Shown piece after piece: positions 1-8,276 of a DNA stretch of 36,073 nucleotides (positions are counted from its first letter, which is position 1; each line of letters starts with the position of its first letter). A model generated the notes under the pieces. The model saw only the letters and a list, made by a program, of their open reading frames with translations, had not been told where the DNA came from and did no database searches. Both the position numbers and the translations under genes were made by a program. This DNA is from Nocardioides sp. (lineage in GTDB: Bacteria > Actinomycetota > Actinomycetes > Propionibacteriales > Nocardioidaceae), in contig JAOPXM010000231.1 of the NCBI GenBank assembly GCA_025965125.1, forward strand, positions 1 through 36,073, written 5' to 3'.

Positions 1-655
<655 letters not shown>

Positions 656-673
656 TCATGAGCCGCCGGCTGG

Positions 674-1216
674 TCAGCCGACGGCGGCAGGTGGGGCGGG
701 TACGGCGACCGGGCGCAGGTTGCGCTCGGAGATCGAGCGGGAGCCACGGCCGATGGCGACCATGCCGGACTGGACGAGCTCGCGGATCCCGAAGGGCTCG
801 AGCACCCGCCGGAAGTCGGCCAGCTTGGCGGCGTTGCCGGTGACCTGGATCGTCACCGCATCAGTGGACACGTCGATGACCTTGGCCCGGAACAGCTGCA
901 CGCACTCGAGCACATGCCCCCGCGTCTCGGCGGTGGCGGCCACCTTGATCATCAGCAGCTCGCGGGCAACTGAGGCAGCCGGGTCGAGCTCGACGATCTT
1001 GATGACCTCCACGAGCTTGTTGAGCTGCTTGGTCACCTGCTCGAGGGGTGAGTCCTCGACGTTGACGACGATCGTCATCCGGGAGACCTCGTCGTGCTCG
1101 GTCGGCCCGACGGCGAGGGAGTCGATGTTGAACCCGCGACGGCTGAAGAGGCCGGCAATCCGAGCCAGGACGCCGGGCTTGTTCTCCACCAGGACGCTCA
1201 GGGTGTGCTTGCTCAT
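674..1216 (-). CDS. ilvN: Acetolactate synthase regulatory (small) subunit
   Basis: Regulatory subunit of acetohydroxyacid synthase; it stimulates IlvB and in this family gives feedback inhibition by valine. The 180-residue product has an N-terminal ACT domain (roughly residues 4-75, starting with HTLSVLVENKPGVLARIAGL, with the RRGFNIDSL strand) and a C-terminal domain ending in a short Pro/Ala-rich tail. The ATG at 1214-1216 is preceded by GAGGAG. A longer open frame upstream is not homologous and is ignored. It sits 67 nt behind ilvB and 54 nt before ilvC on the same strand, consistent with one transcript. Length is normal for actinobacterial IlvN. Confidence 0.97.
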   Translation of the reverse strand: MSKHTLSVLVENKPGVLARIAGLFSRRGFNIDSLAVGPTEHDEVSRMTIVVNVEDSPLEQVTKQLNKLVEVIKIVELDPAASVARELLMIKVAATAETRGHVLECVQLFRAKVIDVSTDAVTIQVTGNAAKLADFRRVLEPFGIRELVQSGMVAIGRGSRSISERNLRPVAVPAPPAAVG

Positions 1217-1283
1217 CGGGTCTCCTCTCGACTCACCGGGTCGCGAGAAGGACGCTGCACGCCCTCTTGGACCGGCGAGGGGC

Positions 1284-3035
1284 TCACAATTCGTCCTCTT
1301 CGAACTGGGGCGCGAGGTCGCGCGCGTACTTGATGTCGTCGTTGCTGGTGCCGGCGGCGACCATCGGCCAGACCATGGCGTCGCGGTGGACCCGGAAGTC
1401 GACGACGACGGGCACGTCGTTGATCTCCATCGCCTTGTTGATCGTCGTGTCGACGTCCTCGGGGCTCTCGCACGCGAGACCCACGCAGCCATAGGCCTCG
1501 GCGAGCTTGACGAAGTCGGGGATCCGACGTTCGGGACCCGTGTGCAGGTCGGTGTTGGAGTAGCGCTCGTTGTAGAACAGCGTCTGCCACTGCCGGACCA
1601 TGCCGAGCGACTCGTTGTTGATGATCGCGACCTTGATCGGGATGTCGTTGATCGCGCAGGTCGCGAGCTCCTGGTTGGTCATCTGGAAGCAGCCGTCGCC
1701 GTCGATCGACCAGACGGTCTGATCGGGGCAGCCGACCTTCGCACCCATGGCGGCCGGGACCGAGAAGCCCATGGTGCCGAGACCGCCGGAGTTGATCCAC
1801 TTGTTGGGGTGCTCGTAGCCGATGAACTGCGCCGCCCACATCTGGTGCTGGCCCACGCCCGACGTGAAGATCGTGTCGGGCCCGGAGATGGCGCCGAGCC
1901 GCTCGATGACGTACTGCGGGGACAGCGAGCCGTCACCGGGGGTCTCGTAGCCCAGGGCGTACTTCTTCTTGACGCCGCTCAGGAACTCCACCCAGGCCTC
2001 GTAGTCGCCGCGGTTGCCGGCATCTGCCTCGGCCTGCAGCGCCACGACCAGGTCGCTGATGACCTCGCGGCAGTCCCCCACGATCGGCACGTCGGTGAAG
2101 CGGTTCTTGCCGATCTCGGCCGGGTCGATGTCGGCATGGATCACCTTCGCGCCGGGCGCGAACGAGTCGAGATTGCCGGTGACGCGGTCGTCGAAGCGCG
2201 CGCCCAGGCTGATGATCAGGTCACTGCGCTGCAGGCCTGCGACCGCGGCCACGGTGCCGTGCATGCCGGGCATGCCCAGGTGCTGCGGGTGGCTGTCGGG
2301 AAACGCACCGCGCGCCATCAGCGTCGTGACGACGGGGATGCCGGTGGCCTCCGCAAGCACCCTCAGCTCACGCGAGGCCGCGGCGCGGATGGTGCCACCG
2401 CCGACGTACAGCACCGGCCGACGCGACTCGAGGATCAGCCGGGCGGCCTCGCGGATCTGCTTGGCGTGCGGACGCGTGACGGGGCGATAACCGGGCAGGT
2501 TCAGCTCGGTCGGCCAGTCGAACGTCGTCATCGCCTGCAGCGCGGACTTGGCGACGTCGACGAGCACCGGGCCGGGGCGCCCGGTCGAGGCGATGTAGAA
2601 CGCCTCCGCGACGGTGCGCGGGATGTCGGCCGGGTTGGTGACCAGGAAGTTGTGCTTGGTGATCGGCATGGTGATGCCGCGGATGTCGGCCTCCTGGAAC
2701 GCGTCGGTGCCGATCGCACCCGCAGGCACCTGACCGGTCACGGCCACCATCGGGACGGAGTCCATGTGGGCGTCGGCCAGCGGGGTCACCAGGTTGGTCG
2801 CACCCGGACCCGACGTGGCCATGCAGACGCCGACCTTGCCGGTCGCCGCCGCGTAGCCCTGGGCGGCGTGGCCAGCCCCCTGCTCGTGGCGTACCAGGAT
2901 GTGCCGGATCTTGGAGTCCATGAGGGGGTCGTACGCCGGGAGGATCGCGCCTCCCGGGATGCCGAAGATGTTCTCGGCACCCGCCGCTTCCAGCGACTTG
3001 ATCAGGCTCTGTGCGCCTGTGATCTGCTCGCTCAT
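1284..3035 (-). CDS. ilvB: Acetolactate synthase catalytic (large) subunit
   Basis: ThDP-dependent enzyme that joins two pyruvates, or pyruvate and 2-oxobutyrate, as the first committed step of branched-chain amino acid synthesis. The product has 583 residues. Visible landmarks are the catalytic glutamate in [13 protein letters not shown] (E51), the central domain with [11 protein letters not shown] (about 278-288), and the ThDP/Mg motif from GDG (446-448) to NN (473-474). The ATG at 3033-3035 (MSEQITGAQ) fits the family length; an open frame continues upstream but runs through the attenuator hairpin and is not coding there. It lies 42 nt downstream of the terminator hairpin and is probably controlled by leader-peptide attenuation. 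Confidence 0.97.
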   Translation of the reverse strand: MSEQITGAQSLIKSLEAAGAENIFGIPGGAILPAYDPLMDSKIRHILVRHEQGAGHAAQGYAAATGKVGVCMATSGPGATNLVTPLADAHMDSVPMVAVTGQVPAGAIGTDAFQEADIRGITMPITKHNFLVTNPADIPRTVAEAFYIASTGRPGPVLVDVAKSALQAMTTFDWPTELNLPGYRPVTRPHAKQIREAARLILESRRPVLYVGGGTIRAAASRELRVLAEATGIPVVTTLMARGAFPDSHPQHLGMPGMHGTVAAVAGLQRSDLIISLGARFDDRVTGNLDSFAPGAKVIHADIDPAEIGKNRFTDVPIVGDCREVISDLVVALQAEADAGNRGDYEAWVEFLSGVKKKYALGYETPGDGSLSPQYVIERLGAISGPDTIFTSGVGQHQMWAAQFIGYEHPNKWINSGGLGTMGFSVPAAMGAKVGCPDQTVWSIDGDGCFQMTNQELATCAINDIPIKVAIINNESLGMVRQWQTLFYNERYSNTDLHTGPERRIPDFVKLAEAYGCVGLACESPEDVDTTINKAMEINDVPVVVDFRVHRDAMVWPMVAAGTSNDDIKYARDLAPQFEEDEL

Positions 3036-3077
3036 CCCTGCTGCTTCCCTATCTCGTTCGTCCGACTCCGTGGCAAC

Positions 3078-3110
3078 AAAAAACCCCTCGGCCGTTGGGC
3101 AACGAGGGGT
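3078..3110 (-). terminator. Intrinsic terminator (attenuator) ahead of ilvB
   Basis: On the minus strand the RNA folds ACCCCTCG (3110-3103) against CGAGGGGT (3090-3083), with an inner GCC/GGC pairing, followed directly by a run of six U (3083-3078). This is a classical Rho-independent terminator, and it lies between the leader peptide stop (3130) and the ilvB start (3035). That position marks it as an attenuator rather than an end-of-operon terminator. Confidence 0.88.
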
Positions 3111-3129
3111 GACGCGTCGACTGACGGTG

Positions 3130-3171
3130 TCAGCGGGCGCGTCGCGTGCGTACAAGAAGGTCCTGGCGCAT
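3130..3171 (-). CDS. ilvB leader peptide
   Basis: A 13-residue [16 protein letters not shown], rich in regulated residues at its core (Leu-Leu-Val) and in arginine. Actinobacterial ilvB leaders such as the Streptomyces type (Met-Arg-Thr-Arg-Ile-Leu-Val...) share the layout of basic residues around an Ile/Leu/Val core. It ends 20 nt before the attenuator stem. There is no Shine-Dalgarno sequence; instead a TACCGT box ends six bases before the ATG, so the RNA probably starts at the leader's own ATG. Ribosome stalling at Leu-Leu-Val when charged tRNA is scarce would be expected to prevent the terminator from folding. The antiterminator pairing was not worked out. Confidence 0.75.
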   Translation of the reverse strand: MRQDLLVRTRRAR

Positions 3172-3177
3172 GCGGAC

Positions 3178-3183
3178 ACGGTA
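3178..3183 (-). promoter_or_regulatory. -10 box of the ilvB leader
   Basis: TACCGT on the minus strand, six bases (GTCCGC) before the leader ATG. The spacing matches the other leaderless starts in this window. No good -35 hexamer is seen. Confidence 0.55.
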
Positions 3184-3222
3184 GCCGCCGGTGCCTCGTG
3201 GCGGCAGCCAGTTTCGCATGGT

Positions 3223-3250
3223 GTCCCAGCATGCGGGACGTCGGTCCCAG
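3223..3250. promoter_or_regulatory. Possible activator/operator site upstream of ilvB leader
   Basis: GTCCC (3223-3227) and GGGAC (3235-3239) form an inverted repeat with a 7-nt spacer, and GTCCCAG recurs at 3244-3250, exactly 21 bp from its first copy at 3223-3229 (two helical turns). Relative to a transcript starting at 3171 this is about -52 to -79, a typical activator zone. The regulator is unknown. Confidence 0.4.
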
Positions 3251-3255
3251 TATCT

Positions 3256-3290
3256 GGTTTCGAGACGGTCGCTGCGCGACCTCCTCAACC
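3256..3290 (-). repeat. REP-like element, copy A
   Basis: Read on the plus strand it is GGTTTCGAGAC, then the stem GGTCGC-TGC-GCGACC, then TCCTCAACC. It begins 8 nt behind the stop codon of the minus-strand gene ending at 3299. A second copy with a compensated stem lies at 34950-34989, in the same orientation relative to the gene it follows. It may act as a 3'-end hairpin for the pterin dehydratase-VOC gene. Confidence 0.6.
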
Positions 3291-3298
3291 CGAGGCCG

Positions 3299-3964
3299 TC
3301 AGCCCGAGCGCCCGACGCACGTGCACACGCAGACCTTGTTGCCCTGTGCGTCCGCGAGCACCGTGAACGTCGGCGCGTGCTCCTCGCTGACGAGCGTGCC
3401 ACCGGCCGCGAGCGCTGCGGCGATCCGGTCCTCGGCCACCTCCGGCGGGACCCGGATGTCGAGGTGGAACCGCTGCCGCGGCTCGTCGTGCTCGTCGGTC
3501 TTCTGGAACCAGAGCGTGGGAAGTGCGCCACCGGGATCGACGATCTCCTCGTCGTAGGCGCTGGAGTCCGACATCGCGAGCACGGCTTTCCAGAACGGCT
3601 TGATCGCGGTGTGGTCCCAGGTGTCGAGAGCGAGCTCGAGCACGGACACGGCGGCGGGGTCGGCCGTGACGCCGAGGTCGGCGGCGAACTGAGTGATCTT
3701 GCGAGCCAGCGTGATGTCTCGATCGGTGACGCCGCCCGCGTCGTGACTCATGAGTCGCACGTTGAGGAGCGGGTAGGACAGGTCCAGGTCGGGGTGATGG
3801 TTCATCGACTCGGCCTCCTCTCCGATCCGGTTCACCAGGCGAAGGCCGGTGGCGAAGTCACCGGTGCGAAACCGGGCGTGCAGGGTGGAGAACAGGATCC
3901 GCCAGTCGGCGAGGTCCTCGGCCTCCACGTCCTGCGGGCTCAGCTTCTGGGGTTTGTCACTCAT
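3299..3964 (-). CDS. Pterin-4a-carbinolamine dehydratase domain fused to a VOC domain
   Basis: A 221-residue two-domain protein. Residues about 1-100 match 4a-hydroxytetrahydropterin dehydratase (PCD/DCoH): the active-site pattern is visible as E-SMN-HHP followed by Tyr, then a later His and Asp (ESMNHHPDLDLSYP ... MSHDAGGVTDRD). Residues about 105-221 look like a glyoxalase/VOC domain (LELALDTWDHTAIKPFWKAVL ... RFHLDIRVPPEVAEDRI ... FTVLADAQGNKVCVCTC). In the family, PCD recycles a pterin cofactor after aromatic amino acid hydroxylation; whether the bacterial fusion does so is unknown. Its ATG overlaps the stop of the upstream VOC gene by 4 nt (ATGA), so the two are translationally coupled. 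Confidence 0.85.
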   Translation of the reverse strand: MSDKPQKLSPQDVEAEDLADWRILFSTLHARFRTGDFATGLRLVNRIGEEAESMNHHPDLDLSYPLLNVRLMSHDAGGVTDRDITLARKITQFAADLGVTADPAAVSVLELALDTWDHTAIKPFWKAVLAMSDSSAYDEEIVDPGGALPTLWFQKTDEHDEPRQRFHLDIRVPPEVAEDRIAAALAAGGTLVSEEHAPTFTVLADAQGNKVCVCTCVGRSG

Positions 3965-4377
3965 GGCAGCACCGCCTGTCCGATCGGTCCGGGGTTGGTG
4001 GCGACCTCCCAGCGGAAGCCGTCCGGGTCTGCGAAGTAGCCGGTGTAGCCGCCCCAGTCACGACGTACGGCGTCGTGCACCGGGTCGGCCCCCAGCGAGC
4101 GGACCAACGCCAGCACCTCGTCGACCTCGGCCTCGGTGGCCACGTTGTGGGCGAGTGCGATCGGGGCGACACCGGCCCCACGGTTGATCGGGCCCACCTC
4201 CGCCTCGAACTCGTTCGCGACCCACAGTGAGAGCACGACGTGCTCCCCCACCTGAATCATCAGCACCTCATCCGGAACGTCGAGCGCGGCCGTCCACCCG
4301 AGTCCGTCGACGTAGAACGCTCGGCTGGCGTCGAGATCACGCACGGCCAGGGTCACGAAGCTGACGCGTTGGTCCAC
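3961..4377 (-). CDS. VOC (glyoxalase/bleomycin resistance-like) family protein
   Basis: A 138-residue single VOC unit pair: RVSFVTLAVRDLDASRAFYVDGLGW at the start and GYTGYFADPDGFRWEVATNP at the end are the hallmark strands of the fold. These proteins bind a divalent metal and act as isomerases, dioxygenases or drug-binding proteins; substrate cannot be told. The GTG at 4375-4377 is chosen because AAGGTG sits about eight bases upstream and the VOC fold starts at once; 38 further upstream codons look like non-coding extension. It is the first gene of a two-gene unit with the PCD-VOC fusion, sharing a 4-nt ATGA overlap. Confidence 0.85.
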   Translation of the reverse strand: MDQRVSFVTLAVRDLDASRAFYVDGLGWTAALDVPDEVLMIQVGEHVVLSLWVANEFEAEVGPINRGAGVAPIALAHNVATEAEVDEVLALVRSLGADPVHDAVRRDWGGYTGYFADPDGFRWEVATNPGPIGQAVLP

Positions 4378-4442
4378 GGCTTCACCTTGCCACAGGCCCG
4401 GACCGCGCGAACGGCCCGGCAGGACGGGACACGACGCCCTGA

Positions 4443-4460
4443 CACCCGGGACGCCGGGTG
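4443..4460. repeat. Small perfect hairpin in divergent intergenic region
   Basis: CACCCGG (4443-4449), loop GACG, CCGGGTG (4454-4460). It lies between the divergent genes starting at 4377 and 4505, so it is not an end-of-gene terminator; it could be an operator or a leader hairpin of the gene at 4505. Confidence 0.35.
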
Positions 4461-4504
4461 CCCCACTGTCCGTCGTACCCCAACGATCCAAGGAGAAGAA
4501 CAGC

Positions 4505-5209
4505 GTGCCAACCGCGACCGAGAACCCCAGCCCCGTCCGTTCCGACCGGACCGGGGCGCCAGCCAGCCGACTGTGGTCCTACAGCGGCGCGGCAGCCGGC
4601 CTCGCCGGGATCGTGGCCGTCCAGGCGTCCCTCCAGATCGACGCGGTGTACGACGAGAAGTCGGCCGGCGACGCGCAGCGGATCGCCGACCGGCTGGGCG
4701 ACTTCGTGCCCCAGCTCCTCGTCCTCCACACGACCCTGATGGCCGCGACCGTCCTGATGCTCGTCTTCGCGGCCGGGCTACGCCGACGCCTCCACGCCCA
4801 GGGACCGGTCGGCAGCCTGCTGCCCGACGTGGCGGCCTTCGGGCTCGTGCTGGTGTCGGTCGCCGGACTGATGGGTGCCGGCTTCAGCACCGAGATCGTG
4901 TTCGGCGTGACCGCTGACGACGACACCCTCGACCCGGAGTTCGCCGCCGTCGTCGGCCACTGGGTCGGCACCATCCCGTGGCTGTGGGTGGGGGCCGGCG
5001 TGACCGGAGTCGCGGTCGCCGTGGCCGCCCTGCGGCATGCCGCCGCCCCCCGCTGGATCGGCTGGGTCGCGGCCGTCCTGGGTGGCATCACGCTGCTGTT
5101 CGGGATGTCCCCGCTGGAATACATGGCCGGCTTCACGGGCCCGGTCCTGGTCATGGTCCTGGGCCTCGGGTTCGCGTTCGGTGACCGGACCGCCCTGGGC
5201 AGCGACTGA
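4505..5209 (+). CDS. Six-helix membrane protein of unknown function
   Basis: A 234-residue integral membrane protein with a polar 25-residue N-terminus and about six hydrophobic helices (around residues 25-42, 70-92, 108-128, 152-178, 183-200 and 207-227). The loop between helices 1 and 2 is charged and likely outside (DAVYDEKSAGDAQRIADRLGD). The GTG start at 4505 is supported by AAGGAG at 4490-4495. The protein resembles the loose DUF4386-type group of actinobacterial membrane proteins, but no diagnostic motif allows a firm name. It is followed after 65 nt by the two-component genes, which have their own promoter-like sequence. Confidence 0.8.
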   Translation: MPTATENPSPVRSDRTGAPASRLWSYSGAAAGLAGIVAVQASLQIDAVYDEKSAGDAQRIADRLGDFVPQLLVLHTTLMAATVLMLVFAAGLRRRLHAQGPVGSLLPDVAAFGLVLVSVAGLMGAGFSTEIVFGVTADDDTLDPEFAAVVGHWVGTIPWLWVGAGVTGVAVAVAALRHAAAPRWIGWVAAVLGGITLLFGMSPLEYMAGFTGPVLVMVLGLGFAFGDRTALGSD

Positions 5210-5258
5210 GCGCGTCGGGACTTCGGGAAATCGGGCCCGACGCCAACGTCGTGCCGTC

Positions 5259-5264
5259 TAGCGT
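5259..5264 (+). promoter_or_regulatory. -10 box of histidine kinase gene
   Basis: TAGCGT ending ten bases before the ATG at 5275. It implies a leader of only a few bases and supports the ATG over the upstream GTG at 5251. Confidence 0.5.
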
Positions 5265-5274
5265 GTCCGCCATC

Positions 5275-7266
5275 ATGAGTGCGGAGGCAGTCCCCGGCCG
5301 GCTCCCCCTGCGAACCGAGGGCGGGGAGCCCGCGATCGCGCGCCCCGGCACGGGTCACCGCGGTGCGGCCACGGCCATCGCGGTGACGGCATGGGGGCTG
5401 GCCGCCGCCACCGTCGTCGCATTGGCGGCCGGACAGCCGACGGTCGACCAGAACTTCTGGTTCCTCCTCGTCGACCTGACCGTCTGCTGCGTGTACGGCA
5501 CCGTCGCCTACGTCACCCTCAGCCGCCGGGCGCACCCGGTCCCGTGGCTGTTGGCACTGGCCTCGATCGGCGGCGGCCTGTCGGCGTTCGGCTTCGCCTT
5601 CGGGGTGTGGGCGCCGCAACCGGGCGGTCTCCCGCCCGTCGGTTGGATCTCCGACCTGCAGAGCCAGGGCTGGGTTCCCGGCACCTTCGCCCTGTTCCTC
5701 GTGGTGCCGTGGCTGGTGCGCAACCACCCGCTCCGCCTCGAACGCTGGGGGCTGGCCGTGGGCGTCCTGCTCACCCTGGCGATCACCGTCGCCACGTTCA
5801 GCAGGACCGACCTCTACTTCACCCAGTACGTCACCGCCTCGGTCTTCGTCGGGCTGGCCGCGGCGCTGGTGGTGGAGCTCCGTCGCCGCTTCGGGCCCGA
5901 GGACGAGCGCAACGGGTTGGGTTGGCTGGCGCTGGGTACGTCGATCCTGGCGCTTTCGTTCATCCCGGTGCTGCTGCCCTACGGCGGCGTCCCGTTCTGG
6001 ACCACGCCCGTGCTGCACCTCGCTTCGCAGGCCGTGTTCCCGGCGGCGGTGCTGGTGGTCGTGCTCCGCAACCGCATGTGGGGATTGGGCCTGGCCGTGA
6101 GCCGGGCCGTGCTCGCCGGCCTGCTCACGACGGGCCTGGTCGGGCTCTACCTCCTCGTCACGATCGTCGTGCACCGTTTCCTTCCCGGCGACGGCGTGCC
6201 CCAGCTGGCCAGCGCCGCAGCGGTAGCGGTCGCCGTGCAGCCGGCCCGACTGCTGCTCCAGCGTCGGGTCCATCATCTGGTCTACGGTGACTCGGCAGAT
6301 CGCGGTCGCGTCGTCCGGCGCCTGGGCTCCCAGCTGGTCGACAGCTCGACCGTCGAGGAGCTGCTCGCGGGGCTCGCCGAGGACATCGGCCGGTCCATGC
6401 GCCTGGAGTCGGTGACGGTCGAATGCCCCGCGCTCCAGCCCGTCCGGTGGGGTTCTTCCTCCGCGGAGCCGGTCAGCATCCCGCTGGCGCACCGCGGCCA
6501 GGACGTCGGGACCCTGGCGGTGTCCGCACTGCCCGGGGAGTCACTGTCCGCGCGTGACGTCGACACGCTCCGCGACCTGTCCTCGGTGGTCGGGGCGGCC
6601 GTCGCGGTCGCCCGCGCCGCCGCTGACGTCGACGAGATGCGCGAGCGGCTGTCGAGGGTGCGGCTGGAAGAGCGTCGCGTGATCCGCCGCGAGATCCACG
6701 ACGGCCTCGGGCCGTCGCTCGCCGGCATCCGCCTGGGGCTCCAAGGTGCTCGCAACCTGCTGGACACCGACCCCGAGGAGGCCCAGGCACTGCTGGCCCA
6801 CCTGCAGGGCGACCTCGACGCCGCCGTGGCGGGCGTCCGCAGCCTCTCCCACCACCTGCTCCCACCGGTGCTCGACGAGCTCGGCCTGGGGGCCGCGCTC
6901 GAGGAGCTCGCGCTCCGGTACGACGTCACGGACCTGGTGGTGCGAGTCGATACCGACGGCTTCGGCGACCTGGACCCGCGGCTGGCCGCGGCGGCGTACG
7001 GCATCGTCAGCGAGGCGACCACCAACGCCGTCCGGCACGCCGGGGCAGACACCTGTTGGATCAGCGCCCGCGCCGCCGCCGACCTCATCGTGCTCACGGT
7101 CGCCGACGACGGCGTCGGGGTCACCGAAGACGCAGTGGGCGGCGTCGGCACGACCACGATGCGCGAGCGCGCCGCCGAGCAGGAGGGCACGCTCGAGATC
7201 TCCGCCCGCCGCGGTGGCGGCACGGTGGTGCGAGCGGTTCTCCCGAGGAGGGTGACCCGTGCCTGA
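5275..7266 (+). CDS. Membrane sensor histidine kinase, NarL/DesK type
   Basis: A 663-residue sensor kinase. About ten hydrophobic helices fill residues 30-330. A GAF-like linker follows (about 350-440, ending in the ALPGESLSARDVDTLRDLSSVVG stretch). The HisKA_3 dimerisation helix has the phospho-acceptor His475 in RREIHDGLGP. The ATPase domain shows the N-box (EATTNAVRHAGA) and G-box (VADDGVGV) near the C-terminus. It would phosphorylate the response regulator encoded immediately downstream, whose GTG start overlaps its end by 8 nt. The ligand is not predictable. The ATG at 5275 is preferred over GTG 5251 because of the TAGCGT box just ahead. Confidence 0.93.
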   Translation: MSAEAVPGRLPLRTEGGEPAIARPGTGHRGAATAIAVTAWGLAAATVVALAAGQPTVDQNFWFLLVDLTVCCVYGTVAYVTLSRRAHPVPWLLALASIGGGLSAFGFAFGVWAPQPGGLPPVGWISDLQSQGWVPGTFALFLVVPWLVRNHPLRLERWGLAVGVLLTLAITVATFSRTDLYFTQYVTASVFVGLAAALVVELRRRFGPEDERNGLGWLALGTSILALSFIPVLLPYGGVPFWTTPVLHLASQAVFPAAVLVVVLRNRMWGLGLAVSRAVLAGLLTTGLVGLYLLVTIVVHRFLPGDGVPQLASAAAVAVAVQPARLLLQRRVHHLVYGDSADRGRVVRRLGSQLVDSSTVEELLAGLAEDIGRSMRLESVTVECPALQPVRWGSSSAEPVSIPLAHRGQDVGTLAVSALPGESLSARDVDTLRDLSSVVGAAVAVARAAADVDEMRERLSRVRLEERRVIRREIHDGLGPSLAGIRLGLQGARNLLDTDPEEAQALLAHLQGDLDAAVAGVRSLSHHLLPPVLDELGLGAALEELALRYDVTDLVVRVDTDGFGDLDPRLAAAAYGIVSEATTNAVRHAGADTCWISARAAADLIVLTVADDGVGVTEDAVGGVGTTTMRERAAEQEGTLEISARRGGGTVVRAVLPRRVTRA

Positions 7267-7906
7267 AGCGATCCGGGTCTCGGTCGTCGACGATCACCCC
7301 GTCTTCCGGCTCGGCATGGTCGGCCTCCTCGGGTCGTTGCCCGGCATCGAGGTCGTGAGCCAGGCCGCCTCGGCCGCGGAGGCGTTCGAGAGGATCGACG
7401 GCGCCGTCGACGTCGTGCTGATGGACCTCCACCTCGGTGACGACTCCGGGATCGAGACCACCCGGGACCTCGTCCGCAAGCTCCCCGGGCTCGCGGTGCT
7501 GGTGATCACGATGGACGAGGACGACGAGTCGGTGGTGGCGGCGATGCGCGCCGGCGCGCGCGGCTACCTGCTCAAGAGCTCCTCGCCGGAACAGGTGGAG
7601 CGCGGCATCCGCGCGGTCGCCGACGGCGAGGCGATCCTCGGCCCGCAGGTCGCGGCCCGGGCGATGGCCACGCTGACCTCCGGCCGCACCGCCGTACGCA
7701 TGCCGTTCCCCGAGCTCTCCGACCGGGAGCGGGAGGTGCTGGACCTGCTGGCGCGCGGCTACGACAACAGCACGATCGCCCGCCGGATGGTGCTGAGCCC
7801 CAAGACCGTCCGCAACCATGTGTCGAACGTGCTCACCAAGATGGCGGTGCCGGACCGGGCCACCGCGATGATCAGGGCCCGGGAAGCGGGCCTGGGCGCG
7901 GACTGA
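7259..7906 (+). CDS. LuxR/NarL-type response regulator
   Basis: A 215-residue DNA-binding response regulator. The receiver domain (residues 5-120) has the acidic pocket D11-D12, phospho-acceptor D56 in VVLMDLHL, switch T84 and conserved K106 in RGYLLKSS. The C-terminal LuxR-type helix-turn-helix runs from about 152 to 200 (LSDREREVLDLLARG ... LSPKTVRNHVSNVL). The GTG start overlaps the kinase gene by 8 nt and is preceded by GAGGAGGG, so kinase and regulator are co-translated as a cognate pair. Targets are unknown; autoregulation or control of the neighbouring UBP zinc-finger gene is possible but untested. Confidence 0.95.
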   Translation: MPEAIRVSVVDDHPVFRLGMVGLLGSLPGIEVVSQAASAAEAFERIDGAVDVVLMDLHLGDDSGIETTRDLVRKLPGLAVLVITMDEDDESVVAAMRAGARGYLLKSSSPEQVERGIRAVADGEAILGPQVAARAMATLTSGRTAVRMPFPELSDREREVLDLLARGYDNSTIARRMVLSPKTVRNHVSNVLTKMAVPDRATAMIRAREAGLGAD

Positions 7907-7911
7907 CGCGC

Positions 7912-7917
7912 TAGCGT
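7912..7917 (+). promoter_or_regulatory. -10 box of UBP zinc-finger gene
   Basis: TAGCGT ending eight bases before the ATG at 7926, consistent with a leaderless or near-leaderless transcript separate from the two-component operon. Confidence 0.5.
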
Positions 7918-7925
7918 CAGTCCCC

Positions 7926-8273
7926 ATGGGAACTCCTGCGGAAATCGATCCGTCGGTGCCACCGAGCGGACCCGGATGTGTGGAGTGTGACGCGGTCGGG
8001 GGCTGGTGGGTGCACCTGCCCCGCTGCGCACAGTGCGGTCATGTGGGGTGCTGCGACTCGTCACCCGCGCGGCACGCGACGGCCCACTTCAACGCGACCG
8101 GCCACCCGGTCATCGCCAGCTTCGAGCCCGGCGAGGACTGGTTCTGGGACTACCGGACAGACCAGGTGGTGGAAGGCGAGCCGCTGGCGCCACCGGACTC
8201 GCACCCAGCCGAGCAGGGTGTGCCGGGTCCCGCACACCGGTTGCCGGCCGACTGGCAGTCCCAGCTCCCCTGA
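7926..8273 (+). CDS. UBP-type zinc finger protein
   Basis: A 115-residue protein whose first 75 residues form a zinc finger of the ubiquitin-carboxyl-hydrolase (ZnF-UBP) type: C-x2-C near residues 18-21, then CAQCGHVGCCDSS and H-x3-H plus TGHPV. In eukaryotes this fold binds the C-terminal tail of ubiquitin; stand-alone bacterial copies are common in actinobacteria and have no settled role. The C-terminal 40 residues are Pro/Gly-rich and probably unstructured. It starts 19 nt after the response regulator, but the TAGCGT box suggests its own promoter. Its stop is only 3 nt from the stop of the convergent acetyltransferase. Confidence 0.88.
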   Translation: MGTPAEIDPSVPPSGPGCVECDAVGGWWVHLPRCAQCGHVGCCDSSPARHATAHFNATGHPVIASFEPGEDWFWDYRTDQVVEGEPLAPPDSHPAEQGVPGPAHRLPADWQSQLP

Positions 8274-8276
8274 GTG

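Noticed and set aside
3036..3179. N-terminal extension of IlvB by 48 residues
   Set aside because: It would translate through the attenuator stem and is unlike IlvB N-termini.
3036..3298. T-box riboswitch ahead of ilvB
   Set aside because: No T-box motif or specifier stem found; the leader peptide plus U-tailed hairpin explains the region.
720..3557. Very long plus-strand open frame (945 codons) opposite ilvB and ilvN
   Set aside because: It is exactly antisense to well-defined ilv genes and has the Arg/Val/Asp/Gly-rich composition of a GC-rich shadow frame.
4579..6492. 637-codon minus-strand open frame opposite the membrane protein and histidine kinase
   Set aside because: Runs across two real plus-strand genes with no family motif; His/Arg/Glu-rich shadow composition.
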